Positions 8,051-15,600 of a stretch of 19,271 bases of DNA are shown one piece after another. The DNA is from Candidatus Spyradenecus faecavium (GTDB lineage Bacteria; Verrucomicrobiota; Kiritimatiellia; RFP12; DVOR01), in contig DVOR01000100.1 in assembly GCA_018713405.1 (NCBI GenBank), forward strand, positions 1-19,271. The letters are read 5' to 3'. A program made the position numbers and the translations under genes. The notes beneath the pieces are model-generated. The model saw only the letters and a list, made by a program, of their open reading frames with translations, had not been told where the DNA came from and did not search any database. The stretch's first letter is position 1; every line of letters begins with the position of its first letter.

Positions 8051-8056
8051 CCTCCC
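8051..8056 (-). promoter_or_regulatory. Ribosome binding site of kdsA
   Basis: GGGAGG, within AAAGGGAGG on the minus strand, sits 4 nt before the ATG. It is the clearest Shine-Dalgarno in this operon and fixes the kdsA start. Confidence 0.7.
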
Positions 8057-8074
8057 TTTCGTCGTTATAGGCAT

Positions 8075-8104
8075 ACTTTAGCACATTCTCTTCCGTAATG
8101 CCAC
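8075..8104 (-). promoter_or_regulatory. Possible promoter of the kdsA-lpt-pts operon
   Basis: On the minus strand GTGGCA (4 of 6 to TTGACA) is followed after 18 nt by TAAAGT (4 of 6 to TATAAT), preceded by TGC, an extended -10. Transcription would begin near 8068, giving a leader of about 22 nt that contains the strong ribosome site. The stretch 8055-8115 is clearly AT-richer than its surroundings. A TATAAC at 8069-8064 also looks like a -10 but would place the start inside the ribosome site. Sequence match only. Confidence 0.4.
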
Positions 8105-8182
8105 AGTTTTGCGCGGGTCCGCGTACAATCGTCCCGGTTTGGCCTGTGGGCGGTGTCGTCGCCGCCGGCGGTCTGGGCGCGG

Positions 8183-9172
8183 TCAGTCGGCGCGATCCTC
8201 GATGGCCTTGGCGGCGGGGGCGAGTTCCTCGACGTTCTGATTGAGGCGGCGCCAGACGGCGGTGCGCTTGACGGCTTCCTCGTCGTAGGGGTGCTCCTTC
8301 TCCCATTCAGTCTTGGCCTCGGAGAGGCGGCGGATGCTCGACTGCAGGCCGGTGGCGGTGTAGCGGAGCTCCTTGCGGAGATCCTGGTACTTCAGGCGCT
8401 CGCCGTTGGTCTTGGCGGCCTTCTGCGCGGCCTCGTAGGCGCGGTCCTGCGCGGGGATCTTGGCGAGCTCGGCCTTGAGTTTGGGGAGGTCCTTGGCGGG
8501 GGACGCGGCGAAATGGCGGTCGCGCGCGCGCTCCTCATAGGCGGTGCGGGCGCCGAGCGCGGCGTAGTAGTCCCCGAGGGCCTTGCGGTCCTTGACGTAG
8601 GCGACGAGGGCCTCGGCGTTGGCGCCGGAGAGGTCCGGCGGCGGGGTGAGGACGATGCTGCAGTCCGCGCCCAGCAGGACGCACTCGGGCTTGTTCGGGT
8701 GGGCGTCGAAGACGACGACGTAGGCGGGCGCACCGTCGGCGGAGATGCCCTTGGTGACGACGAAGGGCGTGCCGGGCTTGGGCGCGAACTTGGTCTCGAT
8801 GCGCTTGCCCTGCTTGTCGTAGAAGGTGGGTTTCGCGGAGGCGACGACGCCCCAACCGATCTGGCCCGCGGCGTTGGCGGGCAGGTCCGCCGGCTTCGCG
8901 GCGGGCTTGTCTTGGGGCGCGGGCTTGGACTCGCTCCGGGGCTTGGCGGGTTGCGCGGCGGACTTCGCGGGCGCGGGCTTGGTGGCCGCCTTCGGCTCGG
9001 CCTCGACCGTCTCCTCGAGGGTCGGCTCGGCGGGGGCTTCGGCCTCGGGAGTTTGCTCGCTGCGGGCCGCGTCGAGCAAGGCGTCCCAGCGCTCCGGGGC
9101 GAAGGTGCGGAGGGCGAGCGCGCCGCCGACGGCGAGAATGATCAGGACAAAGAGTGCGCAGAGTGCTTTCAT
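8183..9172 (-). CDS. Membrane-anchored or secreted protein with SH3-like region and coiled coil, function unknown
   Basis: I do not recognise this 329-residue protein. It starts with an N-terminal hydrophobic helix (MKALCALFVLIILAVGGALA) that is a signal anchor or signal peptide. A low-complexity Ala/Pro/Glu/Lys linker follows (about residues 38-100, with KPAPAK-type repeats of the sort that span the periplasm or cell wall). Then comes a compact beta-rich region (about 102-170) with GWGVVASAKPTFYDKQGKRI and GTPFVVTKG, resembling a bacterial SH3-like fold. The C-terminal half (175-325) is highly charged and helical. It starts 5 nt after the amidase gene, the last of the purD operon, so it may act with the amidase at the cell envelope. 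That link is inference from position only. Confidence 0.75.
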   Translation of the reverse strand: MKALCALFVLIILAVGGALALRTFAPERWDALLDAARSEQTPEAEAPAEPTLEETVEAEPKAATKPAPAKSAAQPAKPRSESKPAPQDKPAAKPADLPANAAGQIGWGVVASAKPTFYDKQGKRIETKFAPKPGTPFVVTKGISADGAPAYVVVFDAHPNKPECVLLGADCSIVLTPPPDLSGANAEALVAYVKDRKALGDYYAALGARTAYEERARDRHFAASPAKDLPKLKAELAKIPAQDRAYEAAQKAAKTNGERLKYQDLRKELRYTATGLQSSIRRLSEAKTEWEKEHPYDEEAVKRTAVWRRLNQNVEELAPAAKAIEDRAD

Positions 9173-9177
9173 GGGGT

Positions 9178-10410
9178 TCAGTTCCTATAGAAGACAAAGG
9201 TGCCGGGCGGGACGCGGCGCATGTCGATGTCGCCGGAGGGTTGGAGCGTCTTGCCGGGGATGAGGTAGAAGGTGTCCGGCGCATCCCACTGCGTGGGGCA
9301 GATCTGCGAGGGCAGGCGACGGCTGGTGACGGGGCCCCCGCGTGCGTACCCCACGAGGATTTGCGTGCCGGGCGGCATCGCCGCGAGGGTCTTCGCGTTG
9401 AGTTTGGAGCCTTGGACGCAACCGCCAGTGGGGCGGACGTACCACGTGTCGGCGGCGAAGACGGCCTCGCCGACGAGGCTGCGCGGGTGGGCGCCCTTGG
9501 CGAGCGTCTGGACGGGCGAGCCCTCGGCGTCGGCGACGCCGAGGATGACCTTGGTGCCGGCGACGATCCCCTCCCAGTTCTTGATTTTGTCGCCGGTCAG
9601 GCGCGCGCCGCTGGGGAAGACGTAGGTGGTGCCGGCGGCGTTGTAGGCGTCGCGGGCGACGTCCCACGCCGTCTGGCCCTTCTGGATGACATAGGTGCGC
9701 GGGCCGGCGGCCTCGGGCGCGGGCTTGGCCTTGGCTTTGGCCGTGGGCAGGCGGTAGGGCAACAGGCTGTCGCCGTTCTTCGCGTAGAGCACCTGCGCGA
9801 GGTAGGCGTCGCCCACCACCAACCGCTTGGCCTTCACGTCCGGGTCCGAGAGCCACCGCTCACTCAGCCCGAGCAGCTTGCGGACGGCGGGCGTGGCGTA
9901 ACCCATGCCGCACCGTTTGCGTCCGCGATGGCTCCGGGGATGCCAACGGTTGGGCGTGCCGTAGGCCACCTGGGCGTGCGGCATGACGTTGGCGTCCTTC
10001 ACGCCGTAAATCTGCTGCAGCTCCAGCACCAGGGCGCGGAGCGCGGCGTACTGCTTGGAGGTGAGCGCCCGGTCGTGGTAGCCCACCACCTCGATGCCGA
10101 TGGAGACGTCGTCCAGGTTGCGCCGCCCGCGCCACATGCTCACGCCGCAATGGTAGGCCACGCGCGAGCGGTCGACGATGCGGTAGACCTTGCCGTCGCG
10201 GTCGACGCAATAGTGCGCCTCGCCGTTCTTGCTGAGTTTGCGCAGGGAGGGCTTGGCCTCCCCCTCGGTGGTGTGGAGGATGATGTACTGCGTGCTGTCG
10301 CGGCGGGCGCGCTCTTTGTTGCGGGGCGAGAGGTAGGCGTTGCTGTAGCTCAGCGCGTGGCACAGGCCGCACGCCAAGATCGCCAGCAACGCCACCGCCA
10401 GCCGCTTCAC
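9178..10410 (-). CDS. N-acetylmuramoyl-L-alanine amidase (Amidase_2 type) with LysM-like domain
   Basis: This 410-residue exported peptidoglycan hydrolase has a signal peptide (MKRLAVALLAILACGLCHAL). The AmpD/PGRP-type zinc amidase domain runs about residues 38-180: YIILHTTEGEA (His46, first zinc ligand), SIGIEVVG (Glu107), then HAQVAYGTPNRWHPRSHRGR and KRCGMG. The last zinc ligand appears to be Cys167 rather than the usual Asp, as in T7 lysozyme. The middle ligand is His145 or His157. A LysM-like module follows (about 238-295, TYVIQKGQTAWDVARDAYNA). The remaining C-terminal part has beta-rich repeats with several cysteines. The start is GTG, overlapping the purE stop as GTGA. It would cleave the amide bond between MurNAc and L-Ala in the periplasm. 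Placement in a purine operon is unusual. Confidence 0.88.
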   Translation of the reverse strand: MKRLAVALLAILACGLCHALSYSNAYLSPRNKERARRDSTQYIILHTTEGEAKPSLRKLSKNGEAHYCVDRDGKVYRIVDRSRVAYHCGVSMWRGRRNLDDVSIGIEVVGYHDRALTSKQYAALRALVLELQQIYGVKDANVMPHAQVAYGTPNRWHPRSHRGRKRCGMGYATPAVRKLLGLSERWLSDPDVKAKRLVVGDAYLAQVLYAKNGDSLLPYRLPTAKAKAKPAPEAAGPRTYVIQKGQTAWDVARDAYNAAGTTYVFPSGARLTGDKIKNWEGIVAGTKVILGVADAEGSPVQTLAKGAHPRSLVGEAVFAADTWYVRPTGGCVQGSKLNAKTLAAMPPGTQILVGYARGGPVTSRRLPSQICPTQWDAPDTFYLIPGKTLQPSGDIDMRRVPPGTFVFYRN

Positions 10411-10907
10411 AGTTCGCCTTGCAGGCGGGCGTCGGCCTCGGCCACCTTGTCCGCCATTTCCTTCTTGTAGGCGTGGAGCTTCTCGCGCAGGGCGGGGTCG
10501 TTGAGGGCGAGGATCTGCGTGGCCAGGATGCCCGCGTTGGTGGCGCCGGCGTTACCCAGCGCGAGCGTCGCCACGGGGATACCGCCGGGCATCTGCACGG
10601 TGGCCAGGAGCGCGTCCAGCCCGTCCAGCGCGCCGCCCTTCATCGGCACGCCGATCACCGGCAGCGTGGTGTGGCCCGCGATGACGCCGGCCAGGTGCGC
10701 GGCCAGGCCCGCGGCGCAGACGAGCACCTTGAGCCCACGGCCCTCGGCCTCCGCTGCGTAGGCGGCGGCGCGCTCAGGCGTGCGGTGCGCGCTCATGACG
10801 TGCGCCTCGAACGGCACGCCGAACTGCTTGAGCACGCCCACGCACCGCTGCATCGTGCCCCAATCGGAGTCGCTGCCCATGATGATGCCGACCAAAGGAT
10901 TGTCCAT
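10407..10907 (-). CDS. purE: 5-(carboxyamino)imidazole ribonucleotide mutase (PurE, class I)
   Basis: This 166-residue cytoplasmic enzyme of de novo purine synthesis converts N5-CAIR to CAIR. The motifs are GIIMGSDSDW (residues 8-16), VMSAHRTPER (His41), VCAAGLAAHLAGVIAGHT, LPVIGVPMKGGALDGLDALL and QMPGGIPVATLALGNAGATN, all in the usual order. Length and SAHRTP fit the class I mutase rather than the Treponema/animal AIR carboxylase type. The C-terminus carries an extra charged helix. It follows purD by 15 nt with AAAGGGACGG as a probable ribosome site. No purK is in the window. Confidence 0.96.
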   Translation of the reverse strand: MDNPLVGIIMGSDSDWGTMQRCVGVLKQFGVPFEAHVMSAHRTPERAAAYAAEAEGRGLKVLVCAAGLAAHLAGVIAGHTTLPVIGVPMKGGALDGLDALLATVQMPGGIPVATLALGNAGATNAGILATQILALNDPALREKLHAYKKEMADKVAEADARLQGEL

Positions 10908-10922
10908 GTCCGTCCCTTTCTT

Positions 10923-12200
10923 TCAGTGGAGATGCTTGAAGGCCTTGGCCGCGATGTCGCGGCGGTAGTGGGCCCCCTCGAAGTGGATTTTGGAGACCCC
11001 CGCGTAGGCCGCGTCGACGGCCGCGCGCAGGTCCTCGCCATGCGCCGTCACGGTGAGCACGCGCCCGCCGGAGGTGACGACCCTGCCGTCCTTGCCGACC
11101 GCCGTGCCGGCGTGGAAGACCGTGCACCCCGTGGCCTCGGCCGCGTCGATGCCCGAGATGGGGAGCCCCTTGGGATAGGCGGCGGGATAGCCCGGCGCGG
11201 CCATCACCACCGTCACCGTCGCCCCGGGGCGCACACGCGCCGCGGCGGGGTCCAGACGACCCTCCGCGCACGCCAGCAGGATGGACGCGAAGTCCCCCTC
11301 CAGGCTCGGCAACACGACCTCCGTCTCGGGGTCGCCGAAGCGGCAGTTGAACTCCAGCACGTTCACGCCCTTGGGCCCGATCATCAGCCCGCAGAACAGG
11401 ACGCCCTTGTAGGCGATGCCGCGCCGGCGGAGCTCCGCGAGCGTCGGCAGGACGACGCGGTCGCGCACCTGCGCCATCACCTCCGGCGTCGCGATGGGCG
11501 CGGGGGTGTAGGCGCCCATGCCGCCGGTGTTCGGCCCCTTGTCGTTGTCGTTCACGCGCTTGTGGTCCTGCGCCGCCGGCAGGAGGACGACGCGCTCGCC
11601 GTCGCACAGCGCAAAGACGGAGGCCTCCTCACCCTCCAGGAACGCCTCGATCAGCACCTCCGCGCCGGCCGCGCCGAAACGCCCGCCGTCGAGCATGTCG
11701 CGCACCGTGGCCTCGGCCTCCTCGCGCGTCTGGGCGATGACCACGCCCTTGCCCGCGGCCAGGCCGTCGGCCTTGATCACCACGGGAAGCGAGAAATCCT
11801 TCAGCCCCGCGATGGCCGCGGCGGAGTCGGTGAAGACCCGCGCCCGCGCCGTCGGCACGCCCGCGGCCTCCATGACCTCCTTGGCGAAGGCCTTGCTGCC
11901 CTCCAGCCGCGCCGCGGCCTTGCAGGGCCCGAAGACCTTCAGCCCCTCGGCCTCCAGGGCATCCGTCAAGCCCGCGCAAAGCGGCGCCTCCGGCCCCACG
12001 GCCACCAGGTCAGGACGGTTCTCCTTGGCCCACGCCACCAGCGCCGGCACGTCCTCCGCGCCGATGGGCACGTTCGTCGCCAAGGCCGCCGTCCCGGCGT
12101 TGCCGGGCGCGCAGAACAGCGTATGCCGCTCCGCGTCCTGCGCCAATCTCCAGACAATGGCGTGCTCCCGCCCGCCGTTTCCAATCACGAGAATCTTCAT
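10923..12200 (-). CDS. purD: Phosphoribosylamine-glycine ligase (GAR synthetase)
   Basis: This 425-residue ATP-grasp enzyme joins phosphoribosylamine and glycine in de novo purine synthesis. N-terminal MKILVIGNGGREHAIVWRLA is the family signature. ATP-grasp features follow: GPCKAAARLEGSKAFAKEVM, LPVVIKADGLAAGKGVVIAQ, AAQDHKRVNDNDKGPNTGGM and the metal site VLEFNCRFGDPETEVVLP. The length is typical (about 420-430). The ATG at 12200 is chosen because it places MKILVIGNGG exactly at the N-terminus. An in-frame ATG at 12212 (adding MLVG) is possible. No good Shine-Dalgarno is visible. It is the first gene of the purD-purE-amidase operon, and the strong promoter lies about 320 nt upstream. Confidence 0.96.
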   Translation of the reverse strand: MKILVIGNGGREHAIVWRLAQDAERHTLFCAPGNAGTAALATNVPIGAEDVPALVAWAKENRPDLVAVGPEAPLCAGLTDALEAEGLKVFGPCKAAARLEGSKAFAKEVMEAAGVPTARARVFTDSAAAIAGLKDFSLPVVIKADGLAAGKGVVIAQTREEAEATVRDMLDGGRFGAAGAEVLIEAFLEGEEASVFALCDGERVVLLPAAQDHKRVNDNDKGPNTGGMGAYTPAPIATPEVMAQVRDRVVLPTLAELRRRGIAYKGVLFCGLMIGPKGVNVLEFNCRFGDPETEVVLPSLEGDFASILLACAEGRLDPAAARVRPGATVTVVMAAPGYPAAYPKGLPISGIDAAEATGCTVFHAGTAVGKDGRVVTSGGRVLTVTAHGEDLRAAVDAAYAGVSKIHFEGAHYRRDIAAKAFKHLH

Positions 12201-12251
12201 GCCCACTAGCATACCACATCCGCGCCCCCCGCGTCCTCGCTCATCCGCCGC

Positions 12252-12269
12252 CCCCGGTGTCGCCCGGGG
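12252..12269. repeat. GC-rich hairpin near purD start
   Basis: CCCCGG (12252-12257) and CCGGGG (12264-12269) form a 6-bp stem with a 6-nt loop in the purD leader, about 50 nt before the start codon. No T-run follows on either strand, so it is not a standard terminator. Confidence 0.45.
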
Positions 12270-12282
12270 AACGTTGAAGGGC

Positions 12283-12322
12283 ACAGCGGATCACGGAGGA
12301 GAACAGAGGCCCACAGAGACCT
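12283..12322. repeat. Four-copy 10-nt degenerate tandem repeat (ACRGMGG)
   Basis: ACAGCGG, ACGGAGG, ACAGAGG and ACAGAGA begin at 12283, 12293, 12303 and 12313, exactly 10 nt apart, with variable three-base spacers. Lies in the leader of purD. Not coding in any supported frame. Confidence 0.75.
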
Positions 12323-12378
12323 GCACGCCGTAAGGGAAACCGCAGATTCCTCAGATTGGGCAGATTTGGGGCGTGCAG
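12321..12378. repeat. 9-bp inverted repeat enclosing the CAGATT array
   Basis: CTGCACGCC at 12321-12329 is matched by GGCGTGCAG at 12370-12378, a perfect 9-bp stem around a 40-nt loop. The loop contains all three CAGATT units. Could be an RNA stem in the purD leader or the ends of a small repeat unit. Confidence 0.65.
12343..12369. repeat. Three-copy 9-nt tandem repeat (CAGATTNNN)
   Basis: CAGATT occurs at 12343, 12352 and 12361, exactly 9 nt apart, with spacers CCT, GGG and TGG. The array sits in the loop of the flanking inverted repeat. Confidence 0.75.
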
Positions 12379-12387
12379 CCGCATGCC

Positions 12388-12420
12388 GTCCCATTCGTCT
12401 CATTGGTCCTATTTGTCCTA
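12388..12420. repeat. 9-nt degenerate tandem repeat (GTCCYATTN), 3.7 copies
   Basis: GTCCCATTC, GTCTCATTG, GTCCTATTT and a partial GTCCTA start at 12388, 12397, 12406 and 12415, exactly 9 nt apart. Intergenic, within the purD leader. Confidence 0.8.
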
Positions 12421-12497
12421 CCGAGCGGCAAAAGCGTCTTCGCGGAAACGCGCACACGCGAGACCGCGCGGCAAAGAGGGCTAACGCCCCGCCGGAG

Positions 12498-12507
12498 TTT
12501 CCGGAAA
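12498..12507. promoter_or_regulatory. 10-bp palindrome just downstream of the purD transcription start
   Basis: TTTCCGGAAA is a perfect palindrome placed at about +7 to +16 of the predicted purD transcript, a position where a repressor would block initiation. No known regulator is assigned. Confidence 0.35.
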
Positions 12508-12519
12508 AACTTATTTTTA

Positions 12520-12548
12520 ATTATAGCAAACCTATCAACGAAAGTAAA
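12520..12548 (-). promoter_or_regulatory. Strong sigma-70-type promoter for the purD operon
   Basis: On the minus strand TTTACT (12548-12543, 4 of 6 to consensus) is followed after exactly 17 nt by TATAAT (12525-12520, 6 of 6), preceded by TGC, an extended -10. It is the best promoter match I found in the window and sits in an AT-rich patch of otherwise GC-rich DNA. Transcription would start near 12513 and run left into purD, leaving a leader of about 310 nt. Confidence 0.75.
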
Positions 12549-12553
12549 GACAT

Positions 12554-12572
12554 TTTTTGCGCAACGCAAAAA
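12554..12572. promoter_or_regulatory. 8-bp inverted repeat between divergent genes (possible operator)
   Basis: TTTTTGCG (12554-12561) and CGCAAAAA (12565-12572) flank CAA. An inner palindrome TTGCGCAA lies at 12557-12564. The site abuts the -35 of the purD promoter and lies 42 nt before the giant ORF start, so a bound protein could affect both. Neither strand gives a hairpin plus T-run in the right order for a confident terminator. Confidence 0.4.
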
Positions 12573-12604
12573 CGCTTCCGCACGCAGGTTGTCCCATTGA
12601 TACA

Positions 12605-12610
12605 AGAGGA
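12605..12610 (+). promoter_or_regulatory. Ribosome binding site deciding the giant ORF start
   Basis: AGAGGA ends 4 nt before the GTG at 12615. The frame is open much further upstream but has no ATG or GTG there, only TTG at 12597 and 12366. The first in-frame ATG is 12663. Confidence 0.5.
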
Positions 12611-12614
12611 CTTA

Positions 12615-15600
12615 GTGATTCCACCGGACGACGTGAGGCGGTTCTTCGCCGAGTACTTCGGGATGGAGCCGGACGCCATCCCGATGGGAATGCGGACGAT
12701 GCTGGACGAAATCAGGGACGCCGCGGCGGAAATGAACCGTGGCGTCCGGGGGTATCTGCCTGCGGGGCCGGAGGTGCGGGGGCTGCTTGAGGGCGGCGAC
12801 GGCGGCGTCATGGGCTTGCTGGGCTGGGACGCGCCGACGGAGCAGGAGCTGGAGGGGGCGACGCCGGCGCGGACGAATGTACCGATTGGGCTGGCGCGTC
12901 CCGCTGCGGCGGGGATGAGCATGGCGGACGCGTCGCACCTCACCGAGATGATGCGCACGCCTTCACAGCCGAGGGAAGATGCGCAACCAGAACCCACGAC
13001 GGAACCCACTCCGGTTGAGCAGGAACCAGTCCCAGAACCTACGCCCGAACCTACGCCGGAACAGCCGGTCGAGCAGAAACCCGCCCAGCCCAAGAGCGAA
13101 TGGGAAGAGCGCGAGGACCTCGACGCAGACCTTGAGGAACCGTTTGACGCCGACGAGACGGAAGGCGCGTGGCGGCCCCGTGCGTACGGCGCACCCTGCA
13201 TGGAGAACGCCAACGGCGAAGTGGCCTACGATTGGAAGGAAGAGAACGGTCTGCTCGTGGCGGAGGAGGATGGGGAGACCATCAGCGGCGGGCGGGAGAA
13301 CTTTCAGGACGAGGCGGACGAGGCGCTTGGCAACATCACCGAGGCACTGCCAAGCGTGGAGGGCAACGTGGTCTATTTGCAGACCGGCCCGCTTGAGCCG
13401 GGCAAGGCGCCGACGAAGCTTGTCGTCTTCGGCGAGTCGGCGCAGACCATCGCCGGTGCGCTGGACGCGGCCAACGTGACCTATCGCGACAACTTTGACT
13501 CCATCGACGAGAAGATCGATGAGGGCAAGGAGACACGGGACGGCGACGCCTACGACGAGAGCCACTACAAGGTGGCCATCAGCGGGAAGAAGAATGTGCA
13601 GGCGGCCATTCAAGCGCTCGTTGGGGACAACGGGGACTATGGCGCGGTGGTGTTGCAGGATGAGGGCGGGAGCATCCGCATCATGCTGAACCCGAAGTCG
13701 GTGAACATGGAAGGCGTGACGACGCTGGCGCAGGCGCAGGCGGCGAACGAACAGCTGAAGCAGGGCATCGAGGGGCGCAACAAGCAGGCGATTGAGGCGT
13801 GGGAGGCGCGGACAGGTCTGAAGTATGACCCGGAGTGGCGGGAGCATATCGTCCGTCCGGACGGCCCGTTCCGCGAGGTGGATGGGAGCATCGTTCGTGA
13901 GGGAACGCTCCGCAACGGTGAGTGGGATGGCGAGGTGCGCGAGTACAACGGCGACCGTCTGACCCGAAGCGTCGTCTACAAGAATGGCGTGCAGACCGGC
14001 GCGAGCAAGGAGTATCGCTTTGACGGGACACTTGCCGTGGAACGTGTCCCGGGCGAGGACGGGCAGTCTGTCACCGAGATTCATTACGATGCGAGCGGCA
14101 AGACGGAGGACTACCGACTTGTGCGTGGCAAGCGGGGCGTGGTGCTCTTCGACAGCCGCAAGCAGGAAGAGGCACAGCCGGAGCCGGCGGCACAACCGGA
14201 ACCGGAGCAGAAGCCGAGCGCGAAGACGAAGGCGTTTGAACGCGTGCGGGAGCCGATCGGTTCGCAGGGCGGATACATGGAAGGCACCAAGGAGGATGGC
14301 CATTGGGTTGGGGAGGTGCGCCTTTTCAATACGGGCAAGGACAAGCTCCCGGCCATGATTGAGCACTATGACAGCTCGGGACGGCTTGAGATTCGGGAGA
14401 CTATGCATTCCACTGACAGGAGCAAAGTCTATCTCCGAACCTACTTCTATGCTGACGGCTCGTCTATCCAGACGATGTATGCGCCGAACGGAGACCGCGT
14501 GCGTAGTGTTTCCATTGACGTCAACGGTCGCGAGACCATCCTCTACAGCAGACAGCTTGAGCGCTTTCGTCAGAATTTGGAAGAGGCGAAGGGAAGCAAG
14601 CACTTCCCGAAGGAAGCCATTGACTGGGAGCTGCTTACGTCTGACGACAAAGGCTTGCGGATTGCAGAGGACGTCCTCTTCTATGTCAAGGATCTGGATC
14701 GCCAAGACGCTGAGCCCAATCTGGACAAGAAGCAACGCGAGAACGAGCGCAGACGTTCGCAGACCAAGCTCCGCGAGTACAGGAAGAAGGCGCTGGCGTT
14801 GCAGGAAGAATTGCAGAAACGTCGCGGGCAGGGCGGAAATGCGGTACAGCCCGCTCCGGGAACGAAGGATTCGTGGGAGGGCAAGGCTATTGAGGCCATC
14901 GTCCAAGACATTCGTGCCATTAGAGAGACGCCTCGCGCAGACCATACGAGCCCGTTACTGAAGCCCGGCGCGACTCAACAGAAAGACGGCACCGTTCTTC
15001 ACGTTGAATCAGAGATCGGGGGCCGAGGCGTACGCGTCTATCGCACCAACAAAAATGGCAAAAAGGTTGGCGAAGAGAAGGTATTTCGCCGTATTTGGAA
15101 CGACGCCGTAACTGGCAAACCTGAATTCGACGACTTCCTTACGCTCCACGAGTCGACGCGTTACGACGACAATGGCAACCCCGTTGAGATTCTCTCATAT
15201 GATTCTGACGGCCGCATCCATGGCCGCGAGCGTTTCCGTTCGTGGCGGGATGAGAATGGGGAATGGCACATCAAGTCCGTCGACCATTTCGTCGTAGACG
15301 AGGACGGGGTTTACATCGGCCGCGAAGGAAAGACGACGGATGTTTTGCCGCTTGACGTGTTAGACGAATCGAGTGGGCAGGCGGGCAACACGGCCTTGTC
15401 CGTGGGCGGGTTTGGGCTGAACGCGAACGCGCGGGCCGAAATGGAGAAGGTGCGCAAGCAGTATGAGGGGACGGACAAGTGGATGAAGGCGCCGAACGGG
15501 AAGCCCACGAAGCTGACCAGACGCCTTTGGCTGCTTGTCCGTACCCCGGCGTTCAAGCGTTGGTTCGGCGACTGGGAGAATGACCCGGCGAACGCGAGCA

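Larger units (their letters stand above)
12201..12614. other. Divergent intergenic region between purD and the giant ORF
   Basis: No convincing gene lies in these 414 bases. They hold, from left to right, a short GC hairpin, a 10-nt repeat array, a 9-nt CAGATT array inside a 9-bp inverted repeat, a second 9-nt array (GTCCYATTN), an AT-rich patch (about 12505-12560) with the leftward promoter, and a palindrome. Small open frames on both strands here encode repeat-derived or low-complexity peptides and lack ribosome sites. Plus-strand frame 3 is open through the whole region without a plausible start before 12597. Confidence 0.8.

Noticed and set aside
8107..8126. GC hairpin CGCG-GGTC-CGCG next to a T-run, considered as terminator of the purD operon
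   Set aside because: On the minus strand the hairpin is followed by CAAAAC, not T residues. The stem is only 4 bp.
8153..12209. Three plus-strand frames of 345, 438 and 596 codons opposite the unknown protein, amidase, purE and purD
   Set aside because: Low-complexity antisense shadows of well-supported genes.
12208..12213. TATGCT on the minus strand as a -10 close to purD
   Set aside because: No -35 match at a suitable distance, and the start would fall almost on the ATG. The upstream TATAAT promoter is much better.
12343..12420. CRISPR-like array
   Set aside because: Repeat units are 9 nt with no room for spacers.
12206..12605. Small minus-strand frames in the purD leader (83 and 84 codons) as leader peptides
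   Set aside because: Composition comes from the 9-nt repeats (TNRTNETNGT). No ribosome site, and the longer one starts upstream of the predicted transcript.
12963..14945. 660-codon minus-strand frame under the giant ORF
   Set aside because: Leu/Arg/His-rich, no domain. The plus-strand frame has coherent domains and linkers.
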